Shown one piece after another: positions 7,588-15,665 of a DNA stretch of 64,000 bases; position 1 is the stretch's first letter; each line of letters begins with the position of its first letter. The stretch comes from Gammaproteobacteria bacterium. GTDB lineage: Bacteria > Pseudomonadota > Gammaproteobacteria > Pseudomonadales > JAUIET01. Both the position numbers and the translations under genes were made by a program. Location: positions 77,905-141,904 of the forward strand of contig JAUIET010000005.1 of the NCBI GenBank assembly GCA_030429735.1. Direction: 5' to 3'. The notes under the pieces are model-generated. The model ran no database searches and was not told the DNA's origin. It was given only the letters and a program-made list of their open reading frames with translations.

Positions 7588-9399
7588 CTAGGGCATCTGG
7601 TTGAATTCAACCAGCTCAAAGCGGTCGCCTGTTTCCAGATTAATCTCCAGAATCTTTCCTACGCCGGGTTCATAATACTTGTGTTCCTCCACGCCTGGGT
7701 CAAGTGGTGAGAAATCTCGCGTTTGCAGGCAGGTATTTGTGCATGTCACTGCAGGTACGGTCGCGCTGGCATCGATTGCCAGTATTTCAATAACATCTTC
7801 CGCATTTGCCAGAGATACCTCCTGGCGAAAGATCTCGCCTGGCGTTGGCGTGAACGGAAGTTGAATGCCCGCTTTATCACCGTCGCGACCGGCCTTGAAT
7901 GATCCATCAATCGCAATCAACTCGGGCAAGGGGGGTTGGTCATCTTCGAACGTTTCATAGTCTTTGACTTCCTCGCCGCAATACCAGATGTTGCCCTGCA
8001 GATCTTGCGCAAACCAGTCATCAGTGTCTTCCACCAACTCCCCATTTTTTGTGACTACATCCCGCACAACCAGGCATAAAATACCGTCTACGCTTTTTAC
8101 CTTATCTGAAACACTGATACGAATTTCCTCCGTGATCGTTTCGCCGTCTTCCTCAAACGTACCTGAGTAGACCCACTCATTGCCATTTACCATCGGGAAA
8201 TACGGATTGGGAGTCACAGTTCCACCGATGTTTCTCGGGTCAACGAAGTTGGATGCGAAGTTCGCACCAAAGTCGGGTTGATAGATAGCATCATTGAGTA
8301 CAGTACAAAGCTCGCTACGCGCTTCGAATACGTCGCCACATTCCTCCATGGCGTCTTCCTGATCTCGTTCAACGCTGGCAAGACAGGATTCAGCGGCAGA
8401 CTCGTTACTTGTGTCGACGCACTTCGCAGAATCAATAAATGCTTCATCCAGTACTTCGTAGCCACAAGCGGTAAACAAGGCGCGTGCGCTGTTGGTACAG
8501 GAGGGCATATTGGCTGTAGAGGCGATTCGGGTACCATGTGTGAGTAAATCTTCGAGGTCCGCGAGTGCTTCCTGCTGGTCTTCACTAAGGTCGAATAGGG
8601 CACCTGGGTTTCCATCAAGCTCGCCATCCGATAGGTCAGCGGCAAGAATGGTGAGAGTGTCTGACTCGCTAGTATCAGCAACGGCTGCAGCTGAGCGCAT
8701 TAGCGTTGCTACAAAGACTGATGCGGAAACAAGAGCATCCTCATCTTCACTAGAGAATGGGCTACTACCTTCACCATAGAATTCATCACCGGAGGCGCCG
8801 GCTCCCAGCGCATTCAGAACGTTGGACTGAGCTTCCGTCAACGCATTCTCAATATCGGCTTGCGCAATTGCCGTGCCGTCGCCGTCCGGATCAAGTTGTT
8901 GCTGCACAATTCGAGTAATCAGGCTTGTATGTGGTGTAATGTTTGCTACGCCATTTCCACCCGCAGATACGCCTGCAGTCATACTCAGTAAGTGCAATGA
9001 TGAACCGCCAAAACTGCCATCTGATGAGCCATTGGCGTCGAATACCAGAAACAGCGCCTGATCTGCAGATTCCCCAGAAACCTCTATAGAGTAAGCCGGC
9101 CCGGAATCGGGCGCACGAGCAAGCGTGACAATTGGCGCGGCATCATTCAGCGCTTGTGTGCGATCTTCTGCCTGATCAGCCGCCGCCAGTGCTGTGCTAA
9201 TAGAGTTGGAGTCGAATACGTAGATAGTGCCGCCGCTGACCGGTCCGTCGAATACATTGCCATTCAACGTCAGTGCAGCCGGAGGGGGTGGCGGTGGTTC
9301 AGTGATTAAAGGGTTGCGCGAATTGCTGCTACCGCAGGCACTTAGGACCAGACCTGCCGAAAGAGCTAGCAGCGTGGTCAATGTGGGTAAAGGTTTCAT
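7588..9399 (-). CDS. Large lipoprotein with C-terminal domain shared with the neighbour
   Basis: 603 residues. Signal with lipobox LVLSAC (lipid Cys at 22), then a low-complexity EPPPPPP linker. Residues about 40-370 start with a beta-rich module (LTLNGNVFDGPVSGGTIYVFD) followed by a helical, acidic and Cys-containing stretch. Residues about 382-603 form a domain strongly conserved with the protein encoded next door at 9447: FVDP, TPNPYFP, GNxWVYxGxFEEDGE, EDTDDWFAQD, YCGEEVKDYE, GSFKAGRDGD and SPLDP blocks. Likely surface or periplasmic; no enzymatic motif recognised. Spacing to 9447 (47 bp) suggests the two are co-transcribed. Confidence 0.65.
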   Translation of the reverse strand: MKPLPTLTTLLALSAGLVLSACGSSNSRNPLITEPPPPPPAALTLNGNVFDGPVSGGTIYVFDSNSISTALAAADQAEDRTQALNDAAPIVTLARAPDSGPAYSIEVSGESADQALFLVFDANGSSDGSFGGSSLHLLSMTAGVSAGGNGVANITPHTSLITRIVQQQLDPDGDGTAIAQADIENALTEAQSNVLNALGAGASGDEFYGEGSSPFSSEDEDALVSASVFVATLMRSAAAVADTSESDTLTILAADLSDGELDGNPGALFDLSEDQQEALADLEDLLTHGTRIASTANMPSCTNSARALFTACGYEVLDEAFIDSAKCVDTSNESAAESCLASVERDQEDAMEECGDVFEARSELCTVLNDAIYQPDFGANFASNFVDPRNIGGTVTPNPYFPMVNGNEWVYSGTFEEDGETITEEIRISVSDKVKSVDGILCLVVRDVVTKNGELVEDTDDWFAQDLQGNIWYCGEEVKDYETFEDDQPPLPELIAIDGSFKAGRDGDKAGIQLPFTPTPGEIFRQEVSLANAEDVIEILAIDASATVPAVTCTNTCLQTRDFSPLDPGVEEHKYYEPGVGKILEINLETGDRFELVEFNQMP

Positions 9400-9446
9400 C
9401 GTTTATTCCTCTCGGTTAGGCTGATGCGTATGACAGATAAATGGCT

Positions 9447-10466
9447 TTAATTGACTGTGAACTCGATGAGCTCAACCCGTGTGCCTTCAATAAGATCAAC
9501 TTCCAAAATCTTGCCGATACCAGGCGCATAGAATTTGTGTTCCTGGGCTTCAGGATCAAGTGGTGAGAAATCAAAAGTCTGTAAGCACTCGTTGGTGCAG
9601 GACGCTGCGGGGCTTGCCTCAGAAGCATCGATGGCCAGTATTTCGATCACGTCTTCGGCATTGGCAATGGACAGCTCTTGTCGAAACAGATCGCCGACCG
9701 CGGGAGCGAATGGTAGCAAGATACCACCTTCATCACCGTCTCTGCCTGCTTTGAATGAGCCGTCGTCAGAGATTAACTCGGGCAATGCTGGCTGATCATC
9801 ATCGAAGGTTTCGTAATCTTTTACTTCTTCTCCGCAATACCAAACGTTGCCGTCAATGTCCTGGGCAAACCAGTCATCTGTGTCTTCGATCAGTTGGCCG
9901 TCAATAACAACGACGTCGCGTACTACAATGCACTGAATGCCGGCGATCAGTTTAACTTCCGGTTCAACGGTGATGGTTATGCGTTCTGTGATCTCTTCAC
10001 CATCTTCTTCAAAGCTGCCTTCGTAAACCCACCGGTTACCCGCTGTCAACGGAAAATAGGGGTTAGGCGTGATAGAGACACCAATCTGTGTGGGGTCGAC
10101 AAAGTTATCTGCGAACTCTTCGCCATACTCTGGTTCGTGTGCCGCGTTGTTGACTTGTGTGCACAGTGTGAATCGTCCTTCATTGATGCCGGCGCATTCT
10201 TCTCTGGCCTCCGCAGCATTGTCCCCTGCGTCTGCCATGCAATCTTCCAGGTTGGCGCCATCTGAATCCAGGCAAATGGCGCGCTGCGTATGGAAGTCGT
10301 CTCGCACTGAATATTCACATGCGAGAGCCGCGAACCTGGCGCTGGCCGCGCAGCCAAGTTCAACAGCGTGAACGGCGCCAGATACAAGCGCGCACATTGC
10401 CAGCAAAAGCGTGCTTGTAAGGTGCCAGTGATTGCTTGCTGGCGTGCGATGGTTGTTAGTATGCAT
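9447..10466 (-). CDS. Secreted paralogue of the lipoprotein at 7588
   Basis: 339 residues with a cleavable signal (hydrophobic residues about 17-33, cleavage near VHA-VEL). A short Cys-rich region (about 35-115) precedes a domain (about 119-339) that repeats the C-terminal half of the neighbouring lipoprotein nearly block for block, including NEC/NTC-LQT cysteines before the SPLDP motif. No lipobox: this copy is probably soluble or periplasmic. Start supported by AGGAG seven bases before the ATG. It is divergent from the TonB receptor at 10676 and may belong to the same sigma/FecR regulon, which is inference. Confidence 0.65.
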   Translation of the reverse strand: MHTNNHRTPASNHWHLTSTLLLAMCALVSGAVHAVELGCAASARFAALACEYSVRDDFHTQRAICLDSDGANLEDCMADAGDNAAEAREECAGINEGRFTLCTQVNNAAHEPEYGEEFADNFVDPTQIGVSITPNPYFPLTAGNRWVYEGSFEEDGEEITERITITVEPEVKLIAGIQCIVVRDVVVIDGQLIEDTDDWFAQDIDGNVWYCGEEVKDYETFDDDQPALPELISDDGSFKAGRDGDEGGILLPFAPAVGDLFRQELSIANAEDVIEILAIDASEASPAASCTNECLQTFDFSPLDPEAQEHKFYAPGIGKILEVDLIEGTRVELIEFTVN

Positions 10467-10675
10467 GGTGGGCTCCTGATCGCCGGTATTTGTGGTTTCA
10501 TTGGAGCAGCCAGCTCACCGTTTTCTGTTGAAAAAAGTGGCAAAAATAGCGCGAAAATAGGTAAACCAATGCGACAGATTTCGAGTGTGAAGGTACTCTC
10601 ACTTAGGTTTAAGCATTGAATATTGCGTCATCGGATTCAGCGTTCTTGACTGACAAGTTGTGTATAGTACGAAGT

Positions 10676-13012
10676 ATGTCCAACGGGCGACGAACAGTGC
10701 TTTTGAGCCAATACCGATTCAACCGTTGCATTGTCCTGATTTGGTATCTGATGATATCCGGCCAGGCAAATGCCGCGAGCTCCAGTTTGTCTGATTTGAT
10801 CGACAAGCTGCGCGCTGACGGGCACTCCATCGTCTACAGTTCTGATTTCGTGAGCCCAAAGGTCAAGCTGGAACTGGAGTCGCTAGAGAGTGCAAGTATT
10901 TGGGATCTCGAAGAACAATTGCATACACTTGGGCTTGCGTTACGCTATGAGCGTGGTAGTTGGTTTGTTATAAAAGGTGATGGTGGTTCGCAGAATCTGC
11001 AGGCCAGTCAACCTGACGAGATTTCCAATCAATCATCGATGCTGTTGGAGTCGCTGATTGTAACTGGTAGTCGTCACCGTTTGTCAGACAGGAGTCAGTC
11101 TGAGCAGATTAACGAAATTACTGATGCGGATATGCGCAATACACCGGCGCTGGGCGGAGACGCACTGCGTATAATCACCCGCCTGCCAGGTGTTGCCAGC
11201 GTGGGGGTTTCCGCAAAACCGCATATTCGCGGCGGAGTACAGGATGAATTGCTGATCATCAGTGACGGTGTAGAACTGCTTGAGCCGTTTCACCTGGCTG
11301 ATTTTCAAAGTATTTTTAGCAGTCTTGACCACCACACTATAGAGTCTGTTGACTTCTATACCGGTGGATTCCCGGCTCGGTACGGCACTCGAATGAGTGG
11401 TGTAATGGATATAAGACCGCACAACTATTTCGCCAGGCGCAGCACCAGCATTGGCGCGTCGTTGTTTTCTGCGCGCTTTTCCACGCAAGGGAACTGGGAC
11501 GGCGAGAGTTCGCCTTCTTGGCAGATGTCTGTTCGTGAGAGCATTCTTGATCAATCTTTACAACGGGTCAATTCCAAATTGGGAAACCCGCATTATGGTG
11601 ACGCGTACGCACGATTGAACGTGCCGCTCGGTTCTCTGAGGTGGGCACAGCGTGCTGATTTAGCGCTTGGTTTTATTCGCTCCGAGGATGACGTGACCTT
11701 GACCGCGGATGAACGTTCCGTTCTGTCCGACATAGAAAGCTACTATCTGTGGAGTAAATTAAGCGCAGACCTTGATAATGACACACGGCTGTCCAGTGCG
11801 CTTGCGTTAACGCTTCAAGATAAACAAAAGTCAGGTCGTAGCGAAGAACCTGAAGCAAGCAGTGGTGAGCTGCATTTTGAGCAAAAGACCGAGAAGGCCA
11901 GCTTTACATTCGATTACGCCACCGCTTTGACTCGCGGTCGCATGGAGTTGGGCGCAAAAATTGAATACGCTCGCAGCAAATACGTCAGCCAGGCTGATTT
12001 TGATCGGGGGGTGATAGCGCAGACACTGTCGTTACCTGCACTGGTACAACGAGACATAGCATTGAAACCCGCAGGTTTCAGCTACGCAGCCTACGGCTCA
12101 GTGGAGCTGCCATTGACGGATAAGCTGTGGGTGCAACCGGGGCTGCGCTGGGACCAGCAAAATTACTATTTTCAGGGTTCGCAGCAGCACTGGTCGCCCC
12201 GTTTGGGTGTTCGTTATCAAGCAAGCCCGGCATGGATCTGGCGCCTGGCTGCCGGTTTTTTTTATCAACCGCAGGGTATTCATGAGCTGCAGGTAATTGA
12301 TGGTGAACAGCAATTTCACTTACCAGAACGTGCAGATCAATTCATTGCCGGGCTTAGCTGGAAGTCCAGCCGTTCACGGTTTTCGATTGAAGCCTATTAC
12401 AAAGACTACCATCGGCAAACAGTACGATACGAAAATTTGTTTAACACTTTTGTGATTCTGCCAGAGATAGAGCCGGATCGATATCAGGTGCGCACGAATG
12501 TGGCTCTGAGCAAAGGGCTGGACATTGAGTTCAGTCATGACTGGTCTGCGCATGGTCAATGGCAGTTGCGCTATAGTTACCTGGACGCCAGCGAGGACGT
12601 GGATGGACTAACAGTACCGCGCCGCTGGCAACAGCGTCACGCAGTCAATGCCATTACCCGCTGGCAAAAAAACGGTTTGTCGATCAGTGCAGCGATCAGT
12701 TGGCACAGTGGATGGCGCGCCACAGAGTTGCCGAATCAAGTACGCCTGGGTGAGACGCTGGCGATCAATCAGTTGCTGAATAATTATCAGCTACGCAACT
12801 ACTTTGCCATTGATTTGTCCGCGTCCAGGGAATGGCGTTGGAACGATAAGCAACTGGAGTTGTATCTTGATATCAGCAATGCGAGCAATCGATCCAATTC
12901 AGCCGGGCTTGAGTACGCGCCACAGCTCGAAGAAGGTATGTTGCAGTTTGAACGCGAGCGCGAAGTACTGTTGCCGTTGGTGCCGAATATCGGCTTTACC
13001 TTTACTTTCTAA
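10676..13012 (+). CDS. TonB-dependent receptor with N-terminal STN signalling domain
   Basis: Outer-membrane receptor, 778 residues. After a signal sequence (hydrophobic residues about 18-31, ending GQANA) comes a secretin/TonB short N-terminal (STN) domain of about 70 residues (SLSDLIDKLRADGHSIVYSS onward), then a plug domain with LPGVASVGVSAKPHIRGG and DGVELLEPFH, and a beta-barrel ending in Phe (GFTFTF). STN-bearing receptors signal to FecR-type anti-sigma factors, and such a pair is encoded convergently next door. An alternative upstream start at 10616 gives 20 extra residues without signal character. Substrate unknown. The 3' end overlaps the FecR gene by 11 bp. Confidence 0.85.
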   Translation: MSNGRRTVLLSQYRFNRCIVLIWYLMISGQANAASSSLSDLIDKLRADGHSIVYSSDFVSPKVKLELESLESASIWDLEEQLHTLGLALRYERGSWFVIKGDGGSQNLQASQPDEISNQSSMLLESLIVTGSRHRLSDRSQSEQINEITDADMRNTPALGGDALRIITRLPGVASVGVSAKPHIRGGVQDELLIISDGVELLEPFHLADFQSIFSSLDHHTIESVDFYTGGFPARYGTRMSGVMDIRPHNYFARRSTSIGASLFSARFSTQGNWDGESSPSWQMSVRESILDQSLQRVNSKLGNPHYGDAYARLNVPLGSLRWAQRADLALGFIRSEDDVTLTADERSVLSDIESYYLWSKLSADLDNDTRLSSALALTLQDKQKSGRSEEPEASSGELHFEQKTEKASFTFDYATALTRGRMELGAKIEYARSKYVSQADFDRGVIAQTLSLPALVQRDIALKPAGFSYAAYGSVELPLTDKLWVQPGLRWDQQNYYFQGSQQHWSPRLGVRYQASPAWIWRLAAGFFYQPQGIHELQVIDGEQQFHLPERADQFIAGLSWKSSRSRFSIEAYYKDYHRQTVRYENLFNTFVILPEIEPDRYQVRTNVALSKGLDIEFSHDWSAHGQWQLRYSYLDASEDVDGLTVPRRWQQRHAVNAITRWQKNGLSISAAISWHSGWRATELPNQVRLGETLAINQLLNNYQLRNYFAIDLSASREWRWNDKQLELYLDISNASNRSNSAGLEYAPQLEEGMLQFEREREVLLPLVPNIGFTFTF

Positions 13013-14045
13013 CGTTGATGAGAATAACTCCATCGTCTGATATAGCGTGTTCAAGACTGGTGGTTGCAAGCACTTGCTCCAGCGAATCGGCGGGCCGGCT
13101 TTTACTATTGAGCTCGCCGCTGAGTCGTATTTGGCTGGCCGCACTTTGTACTTGCGCATTGGAATAATGAATTCCCAAGCCTGTTTCCTGGCTTACCCAT
13201 ACAAGGTATTCATTGACGGTGCGTCCATTAAGAGAAAAATGGCTTGCCAGGTCCTGAATCCAGTTCCACTCTGTACCGTATCCACTTGTCGGGTGTGGGT
13301 CTAGCGTATCTGCGCTCAAATCAATTCGCTGGGCGTGATCCGGCGTGGCCTCTGCAATGACTGTTTGAGTGCTATTCGTAACCTGGATAATGCCTTGTCT
13401 AACGGTTGCCGCATTGCTATTGGCCGATATAGTCACCATAAACTGTGTGCCAATATCAGTCACTGAGCCGAATTCGGTTTCCACAATCATGGCAGCGCCG
13501 CTTTGGTGGCTATTGGCCGATTCGTCTACGTAAATTTGGCCCGCGAAGAGTTTTACTCCATCTGCCGTTAATTCCAGCGTGGTCTCAGCATTTACCCGTA
13601 TCTGATGCGCGCGAAATTGCAGTGAAACAAGCCCATTGCTTAACGTGTGCAGCCTGTCGCCCGTGAACAAAGAGCTGCCACTGTGCAGCGCCCGCTCTCC
13701 ATCAGCCTGCCTGATTTTGCTGACACCAATCACACTGTTTACGATGGAATGCGACTCAGGTGTGATAGTGATCTGTGGCGCAGGCCAAAGTAAAAACGCA
13801 AAAAACGCTGATGCAGCGACTAAAAGCGGGGCGAGCGCAGGGTGTTTGAGCCAACGACTGCTCTGGGCTTGTTCAGCAGGCTGCTGTTGACGCTGTTGCT
13901 CAATGCAGTCTGCAAAGCTTGCCGCCAGCCGAGCTTTCATCGCTTCAGGCATTGGCTGAGGGTTTGCGGCTGTTCGAATCAGCTCCGCAACAATGGACTC
14001 TTCCAGTTGCTCGTCTTCATGTTCTGAGATTGATTTGTCAGTCAT
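13002..14045 (-). CDS. FecR-type anti-sigma/sigma-regulatory membrane protein
   Basis: 347 residues: a cytoplasmic N-terminal part, one membrane helix (about 71-88), and a periplasmic FecR domain (GDRLHTLSNGLVSLQF and AGQIYVDES-like repeats, then DIGTQFMV). The last 80 residues look like an STN/FecR C-terminal module (YLVWVSQETGLGIHYS onward). Start taken at 14045: GGAGG sits nine bases upstream and the ATG overlaps the sigma-factor stop as ATGA, so the pair is translationally coupled. Expected to sense the state of the convergent TonB receptor and control the sigma factor at 14042. Confidence 0.85.
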   Translation of the reverse strand: MTDKSISEHEDEQLEESIVAELIRTAANPQPMPEAMKARLAASFADCIEQQRQQQPAEQAQSSRWLKHPALAPLLVAASAFFAFLLWPAPQITITPESHSIVNSVIGVSKIRQADGERALHSGSSLFTGDRLHTLSNGLVSLQFRAHQIRVNAETTLELTADGVKLFAGQIYVDESANSHQSGAAMIVETEFGSVTDIGTQFMVTISANSNAATVRQGIIQVTNSTQTVIAEATPDHAQRIDLSADTLDPHPTSGYGTEWNWIQDLASHFSLNGRTVNEYLVWVSQETGLGIHYSNAQVQSAASQIRLSGELNSKSRPADSLEQVLATTSLEHAISDDGVILINVRK

Positions 14046-14683
14046 CCGTACAGCCCTCCGCTTGGGGCGTCTTTTGTAACGTGTTTCATTAATGCCAGTA
14101 GTGATTCGTCGCACAGTCCCCGGAACGCCCGGCGCGCCCGCGCAAGAAGGGATTGAGCTGCCTCGTCGCTTATCTGCAGTTCCGTGGCTATGTCTTTTGA
14201 GCCCATTTCCCGAATATATTTCAATTCCAGTGCCCTTGCATAATTGGGAGGCAGCTGATCCAGCACGTCGCGAATAAGAATTGAGAGTTGTTCGCGGGCA
14301 TGCATTTGATCAGGATTATCCGTGCTAGGAGCTGCGTGAGAATCGACCACTAACTGTAAGGTTTCATTATCCTGCCAGCGCTGATTGAGGTTCTGGTAAC
14401 GTTTTTCTTTGGCAAGAAAGCGCGAAGTTTCGTGGCGCAGTATCTGGATCAGCCAGGTCAAAAGCGCGGCTTCGCCCCGATAGGAATGCAGATACTTGGC
14501 CGCGGAAATCAAGGTGATTTGCAAAATCTCCTCTACGACTTGCTCGTCCTTGAGACGCACGATGGCGTACCGGAATAGTTTCGGCAAATACTCATCGTTG
14601 AACTCCGCAAACGCACGCTGGTCTCCGGCTATCAACTTGTTCGCCAGCGTTTGATCACGCGCATATTGTTTTTTGTCAATCAT
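14042..14683 (-). CDS. ECF-family RNA polymerase sigma factor
   Basis: 213 residues. Region 2 is seen as FNDEYLPKLFRYAIVRLKD and LQITLISAAKYLHSYRGEA; region 4 as LDQLPPNYARALELKYIREM followed by the helix-turn-helix (SKDIATELQISDEAAQSLLARARRAF). It is coupled by an ATGA overlap to the FecR gene, a standard ECF/FecR arrangement. The start at 14683 (MIDKKQYARD) is preferred; a GTG at 14755 would add 24 residues encoded partly by a tandem repeat. Targets probably include the convergent receptor and perhaps the secreted paralogues at 7588-10466. Confidence 0.85.
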   Translation of the reverse strand: MIDKKQYARDQTLANKLIAGDQRAFAEFNDEYLPKLFRYAIVRLKDEQVVEEILQITLISAAKYLHSYRGEAALLTWLIQILRHETSRFLAKEKRYQNLNQRWQDNETLQLVVDSHAAPSTDNPDQMHAREQLSILIRDVLDQLPPNYARALELKYIREMGSKDIATELQISDEAAQSLLARARRAFRGLCDESLLALMKHVTKDAPSGGLYG

Positions 14684-14720
14684 TTTGCCGTTAAACCGCC
14701 AATTGTCAGCCGCACCCACT

Positions 14721-14746
14721 GTCCTGCCGTAGTGTCCTGCCGTAGT
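14721..14746. repeat. Tandem 13-bp direct repeat in sigma-factor leader
   Basis: The 13-mer gtcctgccgtagt occurs twice back to back (14721-14733 and 14734-14746), 38 bp upstream of the chosen sigma-factor start. It is followed by the inverted repeat CCATAG/CTATGG (14760-14765 and 14780-14785). It may be slippage, or a pair of binding sites in the promoter region. Confidence 0.5.
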
Positions 14747-14774
14747 ATTTTCCACCCTACCATAGTGCTTAGAG

Positions 14775-15536
14775 TCACCCTATGGGTGTTGTCTGTCGAC
14801 CGATTGTCGGAAGAGTTGCAGGTCGGTGTGACCAATTGAACAGTGCTCTGCGGGCAAAGTGGCGCCATTTGTGTATTTGCCGGTGAGCGCGGGCTATCTG
14901 CGATGGATTCGGGCTTTCTCTGTCTGCAATAGTGGGCTGCCATGCGTGGCTTGAAAGGCTGAACATATCGGGTTCAACTCGATGTATGGATTGCCCATGT
15001 TCCCAAAACTGCTTAATGAACACATCTACAGGGCCACGCACCGTCTCACAAGCACTAAGTAGCAGCTTTGCTGCATGTGGACTGATCGCGTAGGCCGCCG
15101 TGCTGTATGGGCAGCGGGTCAACACGGCCAAAGAAAAAGAGCCGGATTCCTCGAGAACGGTTTGTGACCTTGCTTGCCCTGTTGATAGTCGAACGTATCC
15201 ATAGCGGTCGCACCAGGCCGGTAATAGGTGCCTGCCAGCGATAAAGTGCCGGGTTGGAGTCACATCATCCTCAAGAATCGCAATGGGCTCATTCATTGCA
15301 ACGCAGAGTCGCCACAGCCGCTTGTGGCTGGCGAAACAGGCGAGCTCAGCAGGGCTTAGCAAGCGACCTGTGTTGAGTTGGCAGGTTTTTTGGTCGATGA
15401 ATCTGATTTCCTGGGCTGCCTCGGCAGGTTCAATCGCAGCAAAGAATTGAAACGAAATGTCGTATTCGGAAAAGCAGGTTTTGATATGGTCGCGGCGCTC
15501 GGCGGCGGTTTGGAGACTGATAACAAAGGTTTGCAT
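14775..15536 (-). CDS. Glycosyltransferase family 25 protein
   Basis: 253 residues. The start VISLQTAAERRDHIKTCF is the typical GT25 entry (VINL-x4-R). The acidic donor-binding motif appears as AILEDDV near residue 86, preceded by SPAELACFASHKRLW, both hallmarks of the family that transfers hexoses onto LPS or other surface glycans. The C-terminal part is diverged and basic. It follows the hydantoinase-like gene by 129 bp on the same strand and precedes the sigma factor; there is no glycan-synthesis neighbourhood to fix the acceptor. Confidence 0.8.
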   Translation of the reverse strand: MQTFVISLQTAAERRDHIKTCFSEYDISFQFFAAIEPAEAAQEIRFIDQKTCQLNTGRLLSPAELACFASHKRLWRLCVAMNEPIAILEDDVTPTRHFIAGRHLLPAWCDRYGYVRLSTGQARSQTVLEESGSFSLAVLTRCPYSTAAYAISPHAAKLLLSACETVRGPVDVFIKQFWEHGQSIHRVEPDMFSLSSHAWQPTIADRESPNPSQIARAHRQIHKWRHFARRALFNWSHRPATLPTIGRQTTPIG

Positions 15537-15665
15537 GGGCCGGTCCGGTAATGGGAGCGGCTTAATAAGAGTAATGCAGTCAGCAGAATCTGTCGTATAG
15601 CAGGGTTCTTTGTGTCTACCCGTCCAGGGCTGGACAAACTACACGCGCAGCACACCAGGCGCGGA

